DNA from: Sphingopyxis sp. OAS728
Lineage (GTDB): Bacteria; Pseudomonadota; Alphaproteobacteria; Sphingomonadales; Sphingomonadaceae
Length of the DNA stretch: 64,000 nt
NCBI RefSeq assembly: GCF_014873485.1
Contig: NZ_JADBDT010000001.1
Location: forward strand, 682,001 to 746,000
Reading direction: 5' to 3'
How positions within the stretch are numbered: the stretch's first letter is position 1; every line of letters starts with the position of its first letter. The position numbers were made by a program, and so were the translations under genes. Below are positions 19,265 to 28,518 of the stretch, piece after piece. The notes under the pieces are model-generated. The model saw nothing but the letters and a program-made list of their open reading frames with translations. It made no database searches and was not told the DNA's origin.

Positions 19265-20722
19265 ATGCTGACGACCCATCCTTTCGACGACGACAAGCTC
19301 CGCGAGGAGTGCGGCGTATTTGGTATTCATGGCGCCGATAGCGCCGCCGCGGTTGTCGCGCTGGGGCTTCACGCCCTGCAGCACCGTGGACAGGAAGCCG
19401 CAGGCATCACTGCCTTCGACGGCAAGGAGTTCCACACCCACCGCGCGATGGGCCATGTCGCGGGCAATTTCGACCGCGACGACATCATGCGCCAGCTCCA
19501 AGGCGGATCGTCGGTCGGCCATGTCCGTTATTCGACGACGGGCGAAACCGCGCTACGCAATGTCCAGCCCCTGTTCGCGGATCTTGCCACGGGCGGATTT
19601 GCCGTGGCTCACAATGGCAACATTTCTAACGCCGCCGCACTTCGCAAGGTGCTCGTCCGCCGCGGTTCGATCTTCCAGTCGACCAGCGATACCGAGGTGA
19701 TCATCCACCTCGTCGCGACGTCGAATTATCGCTCGCTGCTCGACCGGTTCATCGACGCGCTGAAACAGGTCGAGGGCGCCTATTCGCTGATCTGCCTGAC
19801 CGCCGAGGGCATGATCGGTTGCCGCGACCCGCTCGGCATCCGCCCGCTCGTGATCGGCAAGCTTGGCGACGCGCATATCCTCGCGTCGGAAACCGTCGCA
19901 CTCGACGTCGTGGGCGCCGAATTTGTGCGTTCGGTCGAGCCCGGCGAGCTCGTCATCATCCGCGATGGCCAGCTGACCTCGCATCGCCCCTTCGCCGACC
20001 ATCCGGCGCGGCCGTGCATCTTCGAATATGTCTATTTCTCGCGCCCCGATTCGATCGTCGACGGGACGAGCGTCTATTCGGTGCGCAAGGCGATCGGCGC
20101 CGAACTCGCGCGCGAGAACCCGGTAGAAGCCGACCTCGTCATCCCCGTCCCCGATTCGGGTACGCCGGCGGCGATCGGCTATGCGCAGGAATCGGGCATT
20201 CCGTTCGAACTCGGCATCATCCGTTCGCACTATGTCGGGCGCACCTTCATCCAGCCGGGCGACAAGGTCCGCCATCTGGGCGTCAAGCTGAAGCATAATG
20301 CCAATCGCGCGCTGATCGCCGGCAAGCGCATCGTGCTGATCGACGATTCGATCGTCCGCGGCACGACCAGCCTCAAGATCGTGCAGATGATGCGCGACGC
20401 CGGCGCGACCGAGGTGCATATGCGCATCGCGAGCCCGCCGACGCAGCACAGCTGCTTCTATGGTGTCGACACGCCCGAACGCGCCAAATTGCTCGCGGCG
20501 CAAATGAGCGTCGGCCAGATGGCGAATTTCATCAACGCAGACAGCCTGTCGTTCATCTCGATCGACGGCCTGTACCGCGCGCTGGGCGAAGCGAAGCGCA
20601 GCGACGATGCCCCGAAATATTGCGACGCCTGCTTCACCGGCGACTATCCGACGACGCTCACCGATTTCGACGAGCACGGGCTGGAAGATCAATTTTCGCT
20701 GCTTGCCGAACGGGTTGTCTGA
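19265..20722 (+). CDS. purF: Amidophosphoribosyltransferase
   Basis: Commits PRPP to purine synthesis using glutamine (485 aa from ATG 19265). EECGVFGIHG contains Cys16, which becomes the N-terminal nucleophile after propeptide removal. HRGQEAAGI, VGHVRYSTTG, the PRPP loop VLIDDSIVRGTTS, and late cysteines (HSCFYG, YCDACFTGDYP) suggest the iron-sulfur B. subtilis type. An upstream in-frame start at 19229 adds residues unlike the family. An SDR gene begins 5 bp after its stop. Confidence 0.97.
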   Translation: MLTTHPFDDDKLREECGVFGIHGADSAAAVVALGLHALQHRGQEAAGITAFDGKEFHTHRAMGHVAGNFDRDDIMRQLQGGSSVGHVRYSTTGETALRNVQPLFADLATGGFAVAHNGNISNAAALRKVLVRRGSIFQSTSDTEVIIHLVATSNYRSLLDRFIDALKQVEGAYSLICLTAEGMIGCRDPLGIRPLVIGKLGDAHILASETVALDVVGAEFVRSVEPGELVIIRDGQLTSHRPFADHPARPCIFEYVYFSRPDSIVDGTSVYSVRKAIGAELARENPVEADLVIPVPDSGTPAAIGYAQESGIPFELGIIRSHYVGRTFIQPGDKVRHLGVKLKHNANRALIAGKRIVLIDDSIVRGTTSLKIVQMMRDAGATEVHMRIASPPTQHSCFYGVDTPERAKLLAAQMSVGQMANFINADSLSFISIDGLYRALGEAKRSDDAPKYCDACFTGDYPTTLTDFDEHGLEDQFSLLAERVV

Positions 20723-20726
20723 CACA

Positions 20727-21461
20727 ATGAATACAACGTCTAAGGAATTGACGGGTCAGGTTGCGCTTGTCACCGGGGCAAGCCGCGGTATCGGCGAAGC
20801 GATCGCCGAATCGCTCGCCGCACGCGGCGCGCATGTCGTGATCACCGCGCGCACTGCGGGCGGGCTCGAGGAACTCGAAGACCGCATTCACGAAGCGGGG
20901 GGCAGCGCGACGATCGCACCGCTCGACCTGACCGACGGCGACAGCATCGCTCGCCTCGCAAGCGCGATCGCCGAACGCTGGCAGCAGCTCGACATGCTCG
21001 TGCTCAACGCGGCGATGCTCGGCACACTGACCCCCGTCGCCGCCATCGACGGCAAGGAATTCAACAAGCTGCTGACGCTGAACCTGATCGCACAGCAGGC
21101 GCTGATCGCCAATTTCGACCCGCTTCTGCGCCGGGCTGCGAACGGCCGCCTGATCGCGTTGTCGAGCAGCGTCGCACGCGAACCGCGTGCCTATTGGGGC
21201 GCCTACGCGGCGTCAAAGTCAGCGTTCGAAACGCTCGTCACCAGCTATGGCGCCGAAATGCGCAATATTTCGACCGTGCGTACCGCGATCCTCGACCCCG
21301 GCGGCACGCGGACGCAGATGCGCGCGCGCGCCTATCCCGGCGAGGATCCGCAGAGCATCAAGGATCCCGCAGCGGTCGGCGAATTTGTCGCCAATCTGAT
21401 GGTCGAGGGCTTCGACAGCACCGCCTTCCATGCGCTGCCGAAGGTCATGGAAAAAGCTTAA
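20727..21461 (+). CDS. SDR family NAD(P)-dependent oxidoreductase
   Basis: 244-aa short-chain dehydrogenase from ATG 20727. VTGASRGIGEAIAE is the cofactor loop, LNAAML replaces the usual NNAG, and the catalytic Ser (LSSSVA) and YAASK follow. ILDPGGTRTQMRARAYP corresponds to the PG motif. It resembles the YciK-like subgroup whose substrates are unknown. Only 4 bp separate it from purF, so the two are probably cotranscribed. Confidence 0.9.
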   Translation: MNTTSKELTGQVALVTGASRGIGEAIAESLAARGAHVVITARTAGGLEELEDRIHEAGGSATIAPLDLTDGDSIARLASAIAERWQQLDMLVLNAAMLGTLTPVAAIDGKEFNKLLTLNLIAQQALIANFDPLLRRAANGRLIALSSSVAREPRAYWGAYAASKSAFETLVTSYGAEMRNISTVRTAILDPGGTRTQMRARAYPGEDPQSIKDPAAVGEFVANLMVEGFDSTAFHALPKVMEKA

Positions 21462-21521
21462 CGCCATCTTCGTTTTCCTGCGCTAAGAGAACCGCATAAG
21501 AGGGTTTGCGAGGGCGCGGGA

Positions 21522-21908
21522 ATGACCAAGGATATTTTGCGGACGGCGATTGCCGCGGTGATCGGCATCGTCGTCGCGTTCGGGCTGATTTGGCTCGCGC
21601 AATATGCCGGCAGCGAGATTTCACCCGACGTCTACGACCCGAACAGCGGTGAAGTCCTAATCCCGATCGGATCGACGATCGCGCTGATCGTCGGCTGGTT
21701 CATCGGCACCTTTGGCGGCAGCTGGTTCGCGATGCGCATTTCAGCGGGCACCGGCGCGGGCTGGATCGTCGCGGGTGCGGTGATCGGCGCGGCGCTTTAC
21801 CGCGCCGTCACGCTGGCCGATGCCTGGTGGATCATGGCGCTGGGCGTCGCCGTCCCGCTCGTCGCGGTGTGGCTGGCCCAGCGCGCCACCGCGACCGTCA
21901 CCGAATGA
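21522..21908 (+). CDS. Small polytopic membrane protein
   Basis: 128 aa with four predicted transmembrane segments (AAVIGIVVAFGLIWLAQYAG, STIALIVGWFIGTFGG, GAGWIVAGAVIGAALY, WWIMALGVAVPLVAVWLA). The loop PDVYDPNSGEVLIPIG is polar. Sequence of this kind is common in sphingomonads without an assigned role. Its stop lies 13 bp from that of the convergent serine hydrolase gene. Confidence 0.8.
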   Translation: MTKDILRTAIAAVIGIVVAFGLIWLAQYAGSEISPDVYDPNSGEVLIPIGSTIALIVGWFIGTFGGSWFAMRISAGTGAGWIVAGAVIGAALYRAVTLADAWWIMALGVAVPLVAVWLAQRATATVTE

Positions 21909-21921
21909 CCGGAAACGGGGC

Positions 21922-23097
21922 TTAGCGCCCCGCTTCCTTGTCTACTGCGGCCTGCACGCTCTTGTAAAAGGCTTCGCGAGCAGCGCCGACGCCCTCGGGA
22001 TCGGTTGCCGTCGGCCAGTTGCCGTTCGACGCGATCACCAGCTTGCGCTTGGGATCGATGAAGATGCCTTGTCCGAAGATGCCCTGTGCGGCGAAGCTGC
22101 CGTCGTCGTTGGTCCACCATTGATAGCCATAGCCGCGCCCCGGCTGCTCGATGCCAGCCTGCTTGGTGGTCGCGGCGGGCAGCCAGTCGTCGGGCAGCAC
22201 CTTCTTGCCGCCCGCAACCCCGCCATTCAGGATGAACTGGCCGAAGCGCGCATAATCCTTGAGGCTCGCCGACATGCAGCAGCCGCTGATCTCGTGGCCA
22301 GTCGCGCCGAGCATCCACACCGCGTCCTGCTCCATGCCGAAAGGCTTCCAGACCTTCTCCGACAGATAGGCCGACAGCGTCTTGCCCGTCGCGCTCGACA
22401 CGAGCACGCCGATCAGATTGGTCTCGCCGGTCTTGTATACCCACTTCGACCCTGCGGGCGCTTCGCGCGGCAAGGTCTTCATATAGCTGACCGTTATGTC
22501 CTCGCCCGCGACCGGCTTTTGCAGGTTGAACAGCGCAACGTCGGATTTGGGATCGGTATAATCCTCGTTCCATTTGACACCCGACGTCATGGTGAGCAGT
22601 TGCTTTACCGAGACATCGTCATAAGCCGAGCCTTTGAGACCCGGGATATAGACGGTGACCTTGTCGTCGAGGCTCTTGATATAGCCGTCCTTCACTGCTG
22701 CCCCGACGAGGGTCGAGGTGAAGCTTTTGGCGACCGAGAAACTGGTCCAGCGGCCTGAAGCGCCATAGCCGAGGGCATATTTTTCAAGCCGGACCTTACC
22801 ATCCTGCACGATAATCAGGCCCGCATTGCGCTGTTTCGCCATATAGGCATCGACATCGGAGCCAAGGTCAATCGGCGCGCCCTGCGGCAACGGATAGACC
22901 GGCCCGCCCGCCGCGACTTTGTTGACCACCACCTTGGGAACCGTCTCCATCGTGCGGAAGGCAGCGTCGCGTTGATCCTGGGTCCAGAACAGCACATTCA
23001 GATCCTTTGGCAGTTTATCGGTCGTCTCGGTCGGTGCGGGCGCGCTGCACCCCGCCGCCGCGGTGCACAGCAGCACCGCCGCCAAAAATCTTCGCAT
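21922..23097 (-). CDS. Beta-lactamase-family serine hydrolase (lipoprotein)
   Basis: 391 aa from ATG 23097. Signal peptide MRRFLAAVLLCTAAAGC puts a lipidated Cys at 17. SVAK at 121-124 is the SxxK nucleophile motif of class C beta-lactamase/DD-peptidase relatives; VYKTGETN corresponds to the second motif and WWTNDDGSF lies near the end. Most such proteins are esterases or peptidases rather than antibiotic hydrolases. It follows cfa by 19 bp. The longer open frame to 23352 overlaps cfa and is not supported. Confidence 0.9.
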   Translation of the reverse strand: MRRFLAAVLLCTAAAGCSAPAPTETTDKLPKDLNVLFWTQDQRDAAFRTMETVPKVVVNKVAAGGPVYPLPQGAPIDLGSDVDAYMAKQRNAGLIIVQDGKVRLEKYALGYGASGRWTSFSVAKSFTSTLVGAAVKDGYIKSLDDKVTVYIPGLKGSAYDDVSVKQLLTMTSGVKWNEDYTDPKSDVALFNLQKPVAGEDITVSYMKTLPREAPAGSKWVYKTGETNLIGVLVSSATGKTLSAYLSEKVWKPFGMEQDAVWMLGATGHEISGCCMSASLKDYARFGQFILNGGVAGGKKVLPDDWLPAATTKQAGIEQPGRGYGYQWWTNDDGSFAAQGIFGQGIFIDPKRKLVIASNGNWPTATDPEGVGAAREAFYKSVQAAVDKEAGR

Positions 23098-23116
23098 GCT
23101 TCTCTCTCCCCTGTTT

Positions 23117-24397
23117 TCAGGCTGTCTTTTCGAGCGTGACCTGCGCGACGTCGATACCGCCGCCGCGAAAGCCGCCCTCGCAATATTGCAGATAATAACG
23201 CCAAAGCCGTACAAAGCGCGCGTCGAAGCCTGACGGCAGCTGATCGGCTGCGACCGCCTCGTCGAAGCGTTCGCGCCACTGGCGCAGCGTCTCGGCATAA
23301 TCGCCGCCAAACCGGTGCACATCGCGCCACGCGAGTCCGCGTTCCTCGGCAAGCGCGCGAAAACGGCTTTCCGAGATCAGGCAGCCGCCCGGGAAGATAT
23401 AGGCCTGGATGAAGTCGCTGCTCGCCGCATAGCGTTCGAACAGCGCATCGTTGATCAGAATATACTGGATCGCCGCCTTGCCGCCGGGGCGAAGCAACCG
23501 CGCGATCGCGTCGAGATAGGCGGGCCAATATTCCTGCCCGACCGCTTCGACCATTTCGACGCTCGCGATCGCATCATAGGGGCCCTGCGCGTCGCGATAA
23601 TCGCAGATTTCGATCCGCGAGCGATCCGACAGATCGACCGCCGCGAGCCGCGCGTCGGCGATTTCTGCCTGCGCTGGCGACAAGGTGATGCCGGTGTAGA
23701 GGACATCGTGCCGTTCGACCGCGCGCTCGGCCAGCGCACCCCAGCCGCAGCCAATCTCGAGCAGCCGGCTTCCCGAACGAAGGTCGAGCCGATCAAGGAT
23801 CGCATCGACCTTTGCCGTCTGCGCCTCTTCGAGCGACTGAGCCGGATCGGTGAACAGCGCGCTCGAATAATTCAGACTAGGGTCGAGCCACAAGCGATAG
23901 AAATCATTTCCTAAATCATAGTGGGCGAGAATATTTCGCCGGGCCCCGCGACGATCGTTGCGGTGGAACGCATGGATCAGCTTGTTCAGCCAGCGCGACG
24001 GGCCATGCGCGCGGCCGACATTGCCGAGCGCCTCGCCGTTGCGCATGAACAGATCGAACAGCGGCACCGGATCGGGCGACGACCATTCACCGGCTTCCCA
24101 CGCGCGATACCAACCGACCGAGCCCGACAAAGCCAGTCGCGCCAGCGCCGCCCAGCTGTGGAGTTTGACAACCGCCACCGGCCCCTTGCCACGCCCGCCC
24201 AGCAACCGGACGCTGCCATCGGGCAAATGCGCCTCGATCGTGCCCGACATAAGGCCCGCGTCGATCCGGTCGAGCATGCTATGAAATAGGCCAGCTGGCG
24301 CTAGCGCGATCAGCCGCGCCAATACGCCGCCGGCGCGATAGGCACGATCGGCGCGAAGCAGTTCCTTACCGCGGCGCGGGCTGACATGCGTGTTCAT
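23117..24397 (-). CDS. cfa: Cyclopropane-fatty-acyl-phospholipid synthase
   Basis: 426-aa SAM-dependent enzyme that adds methylene to unsaturated acyl chains of membrane phospholipids. YDLGNDFYRLWLDPSLNYSS, the SAM-binding LEIGCGWGALAERA, SVEMVEAVG and YIFPGGCLISE are diagnostic. It sits in a minus-strand run after korAB and a membrane hydrolase gene and before the serine hydrolase. Confidence 0.95.
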   Translation of the reverse strand: MNTHVSPRRGKELLRADRAYRAGGVLARLIALAPAGLFHSMLDRIDAGLMSGTIEAHLPDGSVRLLGGRGKGPVAVVKLHSWAALARLALSGSVGWYRAWEAGEWSSPDPVPLFDLFMRNGEALGNVGRAHGPSRWLNKLIHAFHRNDRRGARRNILAHYDLGNDFYRLWLDPSLNYSSALFTDPAQSLEEAQTAKVDAILDRLDLRSGSRLLEIGCGWGALAERAVERHDVLYTGITLSPAQAEIADARLAAVDLSDRSRIEICDYRDAQGPYDAIASVEMVEAVGQEYWPAYLDAIARLLRPGGKAAIQYILINDALFERYAASSDFIQAYIFPGGCLISESRFRALAEERGLAWRDVHRFGGDYAETLRQWRERFDEAVAADQLPSGFDARFVRLWRYYLQYCEGGFRGGGIDVAQVTLEKTA

Positions 24398-24472
24398 TAG
24401 CCCCTTCCTGCCTCAAACAGGAGCCGCTGACAATCGGTTGAAGCGCGGCGCCATGACGTCACGCGAATACCC

Positions 24473-25426
24473 TCATTCAGGATGGCTGGCGGTGTCGGGC
24501 GCGGTCAGGCGAACCTGGAAACGGTCCTGCGCGAGCGGGTGCATAAAGCGCTGGTCTCGCAGCAAAATGGCATCGCCATCCTTTTGCGCCACAGGCATCC
24601 GAGACCAGAAGAGAAAGGCACGCGCCGCAGGATCGGCCTTGGCCCATGTCGCAATCCGCGGATCGTCCATGCCCGTGGGTGCACCGGTCAGATCGACATT
24701 CCCGCCGACGCCCGGAACGAAGCTCGCGGTGCCGTAGCGGTCGACCGTCCGCCAGAAGATATCGCGCTTCCAGAAGGCGAGCGGCGGCGGGCTCGCGACA
24801 ACGAGCGCGTCCTTATGCCCGCTCGCAGCGAGCGCGCTTGAGGCCATGCGCTCGGCTGCGCCGGTGATGAGGCCATTGACGAAAATATAGGCGCACACGG
24901 CCGTGAAGCCGATCCATGCCGGGCGCCGCCAGTTCACCGCGCCGCGCCGCTCGCTGCGCAGCGACAGCCACACCGAGACGGCAAGCGCGATCCATATCCA
25001 CAGGTCGATGATGAAGACGCTGTCGCCATAGAACCAGCGATGACTGAACGGTTCGAGCAGGCGGATGCCGTAATTGTTGAGCCAATCGAGCGCCGGGTGG
25101 CTGAAACAGCCGATATAAGCAAGCGCGAGCAGCCAGCCCTTGTGAACCGTCAATCGAGCGGTGGGCCGCGTACCCCGCCCTTGCTGCCAGCGATCGAAAG
25201 CCAGCATCAGCGCCCACAGGACAATCGGCAGCACCAACAATGCAATCGGCCCGTGGGTAATTCCTCGCCGCATCGACAGCGATTCGATGCCATAGACTGC
25301 GCAAGCGGCATCGATATCGGGCAAGTTCGCCGCGATAATCAGCGTCGGCATCGCAAGCCCGGTCTTTTTCTTGAGCCCGATCTGGCCAAGAACCGCGCCG
25401 ACAAGGCTGTGCGTCAGATTATCCAT
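24473..25426 (-). CDS. Membrane-bound metal-dependent hydrolase (YdjM/YfhO type, DUF457)
   Basis: 317-aa membrane protein beginning MDNLTHSLVGAVLGQIG. His in LTHS, NLPDID, RRGITHGPIA and FSHPALDWLNNYGIRL reproduces the conserved His/Asp set of the LexA-regulated YdjM family. Several membrane helices follow, and a soluble C-terminal domain (about residues 200-317) lies beyond. Biochemical function is not established for the family. It starts 12 bp after korB. Confidence 0.88.
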   Translation of the reverse strand: MDNLTHSLVGAVLGQIGLKKKTGLAMPTLIIAANLPDIDAACAVYGIESLSMRRGITHGPIALLVLPIVLWALMLAFDRWQQGRGTRPTARLTVHKGWLLALAYIGCFSHPALDWLNNYGIRLLEPFSHRWFYGDSVFIIDLWIWIALAVSVWLSLRSERRGAVNWRRPAWIGFTAVCAYIFVNGLITGAAERMASSALAASGHKDALVVASPPPLAFWKRDIFWRTVDRYGTASFVPGVGGNVDLTGAPTGMDDPRIATWAKADPAARAFLFWSRMPVAQKDGDAILLRDQRFMHPLAQDRFQVRLTAPDTASHPE

Positions 25427-25438
25427 GACGAGCGAAGA

Positions 25439-26476
25439 TCAGAGTTCGGGTCCGCCCTCGGTCACCGTCCAGGTCTGCCCCTTCTTGAGCAGGCTCTGCA
25501 GGTCCGCCTTCTTGCCCTCGGCCGCCGCCTTGTTCTGGCGGACGACATCGGCCTCGAAAGTCGGACGCGGGTCGTCGTAAAGCACGCCGAGCGCCATCGG
25601 AAACTCGCCGAAACGCATTTCGACGAGCATATGTGCAACGCTGCGGTTGGTCACGTCATGGACGATCACGCCCGCCGCCTGCCAATCGCCGTCGACGACA
25701 TCGACGGTCTTGAGGTGCAGCGCGTCGACGTCGAGCGCGATGCCCTTGGTGCCCTTGGCATAGATCATCGGCTCGCCCTGCTTCAACCAGAGCTGGCGGT
25801 CTTCGGCACCCTTCGGCGCGGCGAAATCCTCGAACACGTCTTTATTATAGACGATACAGTTCTGGAAAATCTCGATAAAAGCCGCACCCTTGTGGGCATG
25901 CGCCGCTTTCAGAACGTTCGGCAATTCCTTCGACACGTCGAAGCCTCGCGCGACGAAACGGGCCCCTGCGCCAAGCGCGAAGGCCGCGGGCTGCGCCGGG
26001 CGGTCGACCGATCCATAAGGCGTCGAGGGGCTGGTCGTCCCGACACGGCTGGTCGGCGAATATTGCCCCTTGGTCAGGCCATAAATCTCGTTGTTGAACA
26101 GCATGATCTGGCAATCGAGATTGCGACGGATCAGGTGCATCGTGTGATTGCCGCCGATCGACAGCCCGTCGCCATCGCCGGTGACGATCCAGATATCGAG
26201 GTTCGGATTGGCAAGCTTCAGCCCCGTCGCAAACGCCGGGGCGCGGCCGTGGATCGTGTGGAAGCCGTAGGTTTCCATATAATAGGGGAAGCGCGACGAG
26301 CAGCCGATGCCGCTGATGAACACGGTATTCTCGGGCGCGGTGCCGATTTCCGGCATCGTGCGCTGCACCGCTTTCAGGATCGCATAATCGCCGCAGCCCG
26401 GGCACCAGCGGACTTCCTGATCGGTTTCCCAATCCTTGAGCGTCGTAGCGCGCGCGATGGTCGTTATCTCGTTCAT
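25439..26476 (-). CDS. korB: 2-oxoacid:ferredoxin oxidoreductase, beta subunit
   Basis: 345-aa thiamine-diphosphate subunit. WCPGCGDYAILKAVQR (cluster and ThDP-adjacent), GIGCSSRFPYYM, GDGDGLSIGGNH (Mg/ThDP) and NNEIYGLTKGQYSPTS identify it. With KorA it decarboxylates 2-oxoglutarate, or pyruvate, to the CoA ester and reduces ferredoxin. The start overlaps the korA stop (ATGA). Aerobic alphaproteobacteria use such enzymes as an oxygen-tolerant alternative to the NAD-linked dehydrogenase. Confidence 0.94.
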   Translation of the reverse strand: MNEITTIARATTLKDWETDQEVRWCPGCGDYAILKAVQRTMPEIGTAPENTVFISGIGCSSRFPYYMETYGFHTIHGRAPAFATGLKLANPNLDIWIVTGDGDGLSIGGNHTMHLIRRNLDCQIMLFNNEIYGLTKGQYSPTSRVGTTSPSTPYGSVDRPAQPAAFALGAGARFVARGFDVSKELPNVLKAAHAHKGAAFIEIFQNCIVYNKDVFEDFAAPKGAEDRQLWLKQGEPMIYAKGTKGIALDVDALHLKTVDVVDGDWQAAGVIVHDVTNRSVAHMLVEMRFGEFPMALGVLYDDPRPTFEADVVRQNKAAAEGKKADLQSLLKKGQTWTVTEGGPEL

Positions 26477-28335
26477 GCGAGCGCTCCTTCGATGGCCGCT
26501 TCGATTTCGGCGATAGTGAAGGGCTGCCCCGACACCTTGTTCACCGCCTTGGCGTCGACCAGATACTGATCGCGCAGCACGGTCTTGAGCTGCCCGGTGT
26601 TCATTTCGGGCACGATCACCCTGTCAAAGCTCTTGAGCAGCTTGCCCAGATTGGCGGGCAGCGGCCAGATGTGGCGGATATGGACATGACTGACGTCTTT
26701 GCCCTCGGCGCGCTTGCGGCGCACCGCCTGATGGATCGGGCCGAAAGTCGATCCCCAGCCGACGACCGCAAGCTTGCCGCCCTCGGCACCGAGTTCAACG
26801 ATCTGGTCGGGGACGCTGATGCCGTCGATCTTGTCCTTGCGGATATCGGTCATCGCCTGATGGTTATCGGCGGCATAGTTGATGTGGCCGGTATCGAGCT
26901 CCTTCTCGATCCCGCCGATGCGGTGGAGCAGGCCAGGCGTCCCGGGCTTGACCCACGGGCGCTTCAGCTTTTCGTCGCGGCCATAGGGTTTGAACCCGCC
27001 TTCGGGCACTTCGGTCAAGAATTCGACCGGGAATGCCTCGTAAGTGTTGAGGTCGGGGACCGCCCACGGCTCGGCGGCGTTCGCGATATAACCGTCGGTG
27101 AGCAGCATCACCGGGGTCATATATTGCACCGCGATGCGCACCGCCTCGACCGCGCATTCGAACGCGTCGCCGGGTGAGCGCGCGGCGATAACGGGCATCG
27201 GCGCGTCGCCGTTGCGGCCATAGACCGCCTGATAAAGGTCCGACTGCTCGGTCTTCGTCGGCAGGCCGGTCGAAGGGCCGCCGCGCTGCGAATTGACGAT
27301 GACGAGCGGGAGTTCGGTCATGATCGCGAGGCCCATCGCCTCGCCCTTCAGCGCGATGCCGGGACCCGACGAGCTGGTGACGCCGAGCGAACCACCATAG
27401 CTGGCACCGATCGCCGAGCAGATCGCGGCGATTTCGTCCTCGGCCTGAAAGGTCGTGACGTCATATTCCTTGAGCCGCGACAGATGGTGCAGGATCGCCG
27501 AAGCCGGAGTGATCGGATAGCCGCCGAAGAACATCGGCAGCTTGGCAAGCTGCGCGCCCGCGACGAGGCCAAGCGCGATGCCTTCGGCGCCGGTCAGCGT
27601 GCGGTAGAGGCCGGGCGCCACCGGCGCGGGGTCGACATGATGCTGTTTGAGCGGGCCCGCGAGTTCGGCGGTCTCACCATAAGCGTGGCCGGCGTTAAGC
27701 GCGGCGACGTTGGCCGCGGCAAGGTCGGGCGCCTTCGCGAACTTCGCGTTGAGCCAGTCGATTAGCGGCTGACGGTCGCGGTCGAACATCCAGAGCGCGA
27801 GCCCCAGCGTCCACATATTCTTGCAGCGCAAAGCTTCCTTGTTGCCAAGGCCAAAGGGCTTCACGGCATCCATCGTCAGCTGGCTGATGTTGAGCTTGAG
27901 CAGCTGCCACTTCGCGAGACTGCCGTCGTCGAGCGGGTTCGCCTCATATTTCGCCTTGGCGAGATTGCGGTCGTTGAACTCGCCCTCATCAGCGATGATC
28001 AGTCCGCCGGGCTTCAGTTGCGGGACGTTGGTCTTGAGCGCCGCAGGGTTCATCGCAACGAGCACGTCGGGCGCGTCGCCAGCGGTGTCGATCGCCGACG
28101 ATCCGAAATTGATCTGGAAAGCGGAGACCCCGAACAACGTGCCCTGCGGCGCACGAATTTCGGCGGGAAAGTCGGGGAAGGTCGCAAAGTCATTGCCCGC
28201 GAGCGCCGACGACAGGGTAAATTGACCGCCGGTCAACTGCATCCCGTCGCCACTGTCCCCGGCAAATCGTACTACCACCGCATCCGAAAGGGGGGACTGC
28301 CGTTTGTCGGCCTGGTCCACTACCGCTGTCGCCAT
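26473..28335 (-). CDS. korA: 2-oxoacid:ferredoxin oxidoreductase, fused gamma-alpha subunit
   Basis: 620 aa from ATG 28335 (MATAVVDQ); an open frame to 28401 adds residues without family likeness. The N-terminal gamma domain (VVRFAGDSGDGMQLTGGQF) is fused to the alpha domain (FFGGYPITPASAILHHLSRL, FQAEDEIAAICSAIGASYGG, SSSGPGIALKGEAMGLA). This fusion is usual for two-subunit KorAB enzymes. Divergent from an esterase gene across 183 bp with no recognised regulator site. Confidence 0.94.
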   Translation of the reverse strand: MATAVVDQADKRQSPLSDAVVVRFAGDSGDGMQLTGGQFTLSSALAGNDFATFPDFPAEIRAPQGTLFGVSAFQINFGSSAIDTAGDAPDVLVAMNPAALKTNVPQLKPGGLIIADEGEFNDRNLAKAKYEANPLDDGSLAKWQLLKLNISQLTMDAVKPFGLGNKEALRCKNMWTLGLALWMFDRDRQPLIDWLNAKFAKAPDLAAANVAALNAGHAYGETAELAGPLKQHHVDPAPVAPGLYRTLTGAEGIALGLVAGAQLAKLPMFFGGYPITPASAILHHLSRLKEYDVTTFQAEDEIAAICSAIGASYGGSLGVTSSSGPGIALKGEAMGLAIMTELPLVIVNSQRGGPSTGLPTKTEQSDLYQAVYGRNGDAPMPVIAARSPGDAFECAVEAVRIAVQYMTPVMLLTDGYIANAAEPWAVPDLNTYEAFPVEFLTEVPEGGFKPYGRDEKLKRPWVKPGTPGLLHRIGGIEKELDTGHINYAADNHQAMTDIRKDKIDGISVPDQIVELGAEGGKLAVVGWGSTFGPIHQAVRRKRAEGKDVSHVHIRHIWPLPANLGKLLKSFDRVIVPEMNTGQLKTVLRDQYLVDAKAVNKVSGQPFTIAEIEAAIEGALA

Positions 28336-28518
28336 TGTCTGTATCTGCCTCAATTTGCGAACCTGTAACGACGGCGTAGGCCCGTGCGCGCCAAGCCGCA
28401 ATTGAGAAAAAATTGTGCGCTGCGAAGCGGGAAGCGCAGGTGAGTTTCATTTCGGGATTGAATTTGCCCCGCCGATACCGAATAGCATGGTGAAAACAGC
28501 AATCAGGGAGAGACGCAG

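Noticed and set aside
21922..23352. Longer 476-aa form of the serine hydrolase
   Set aside because: It would overlap cfa, and the lipoprotein signal begins at ATG 23097.
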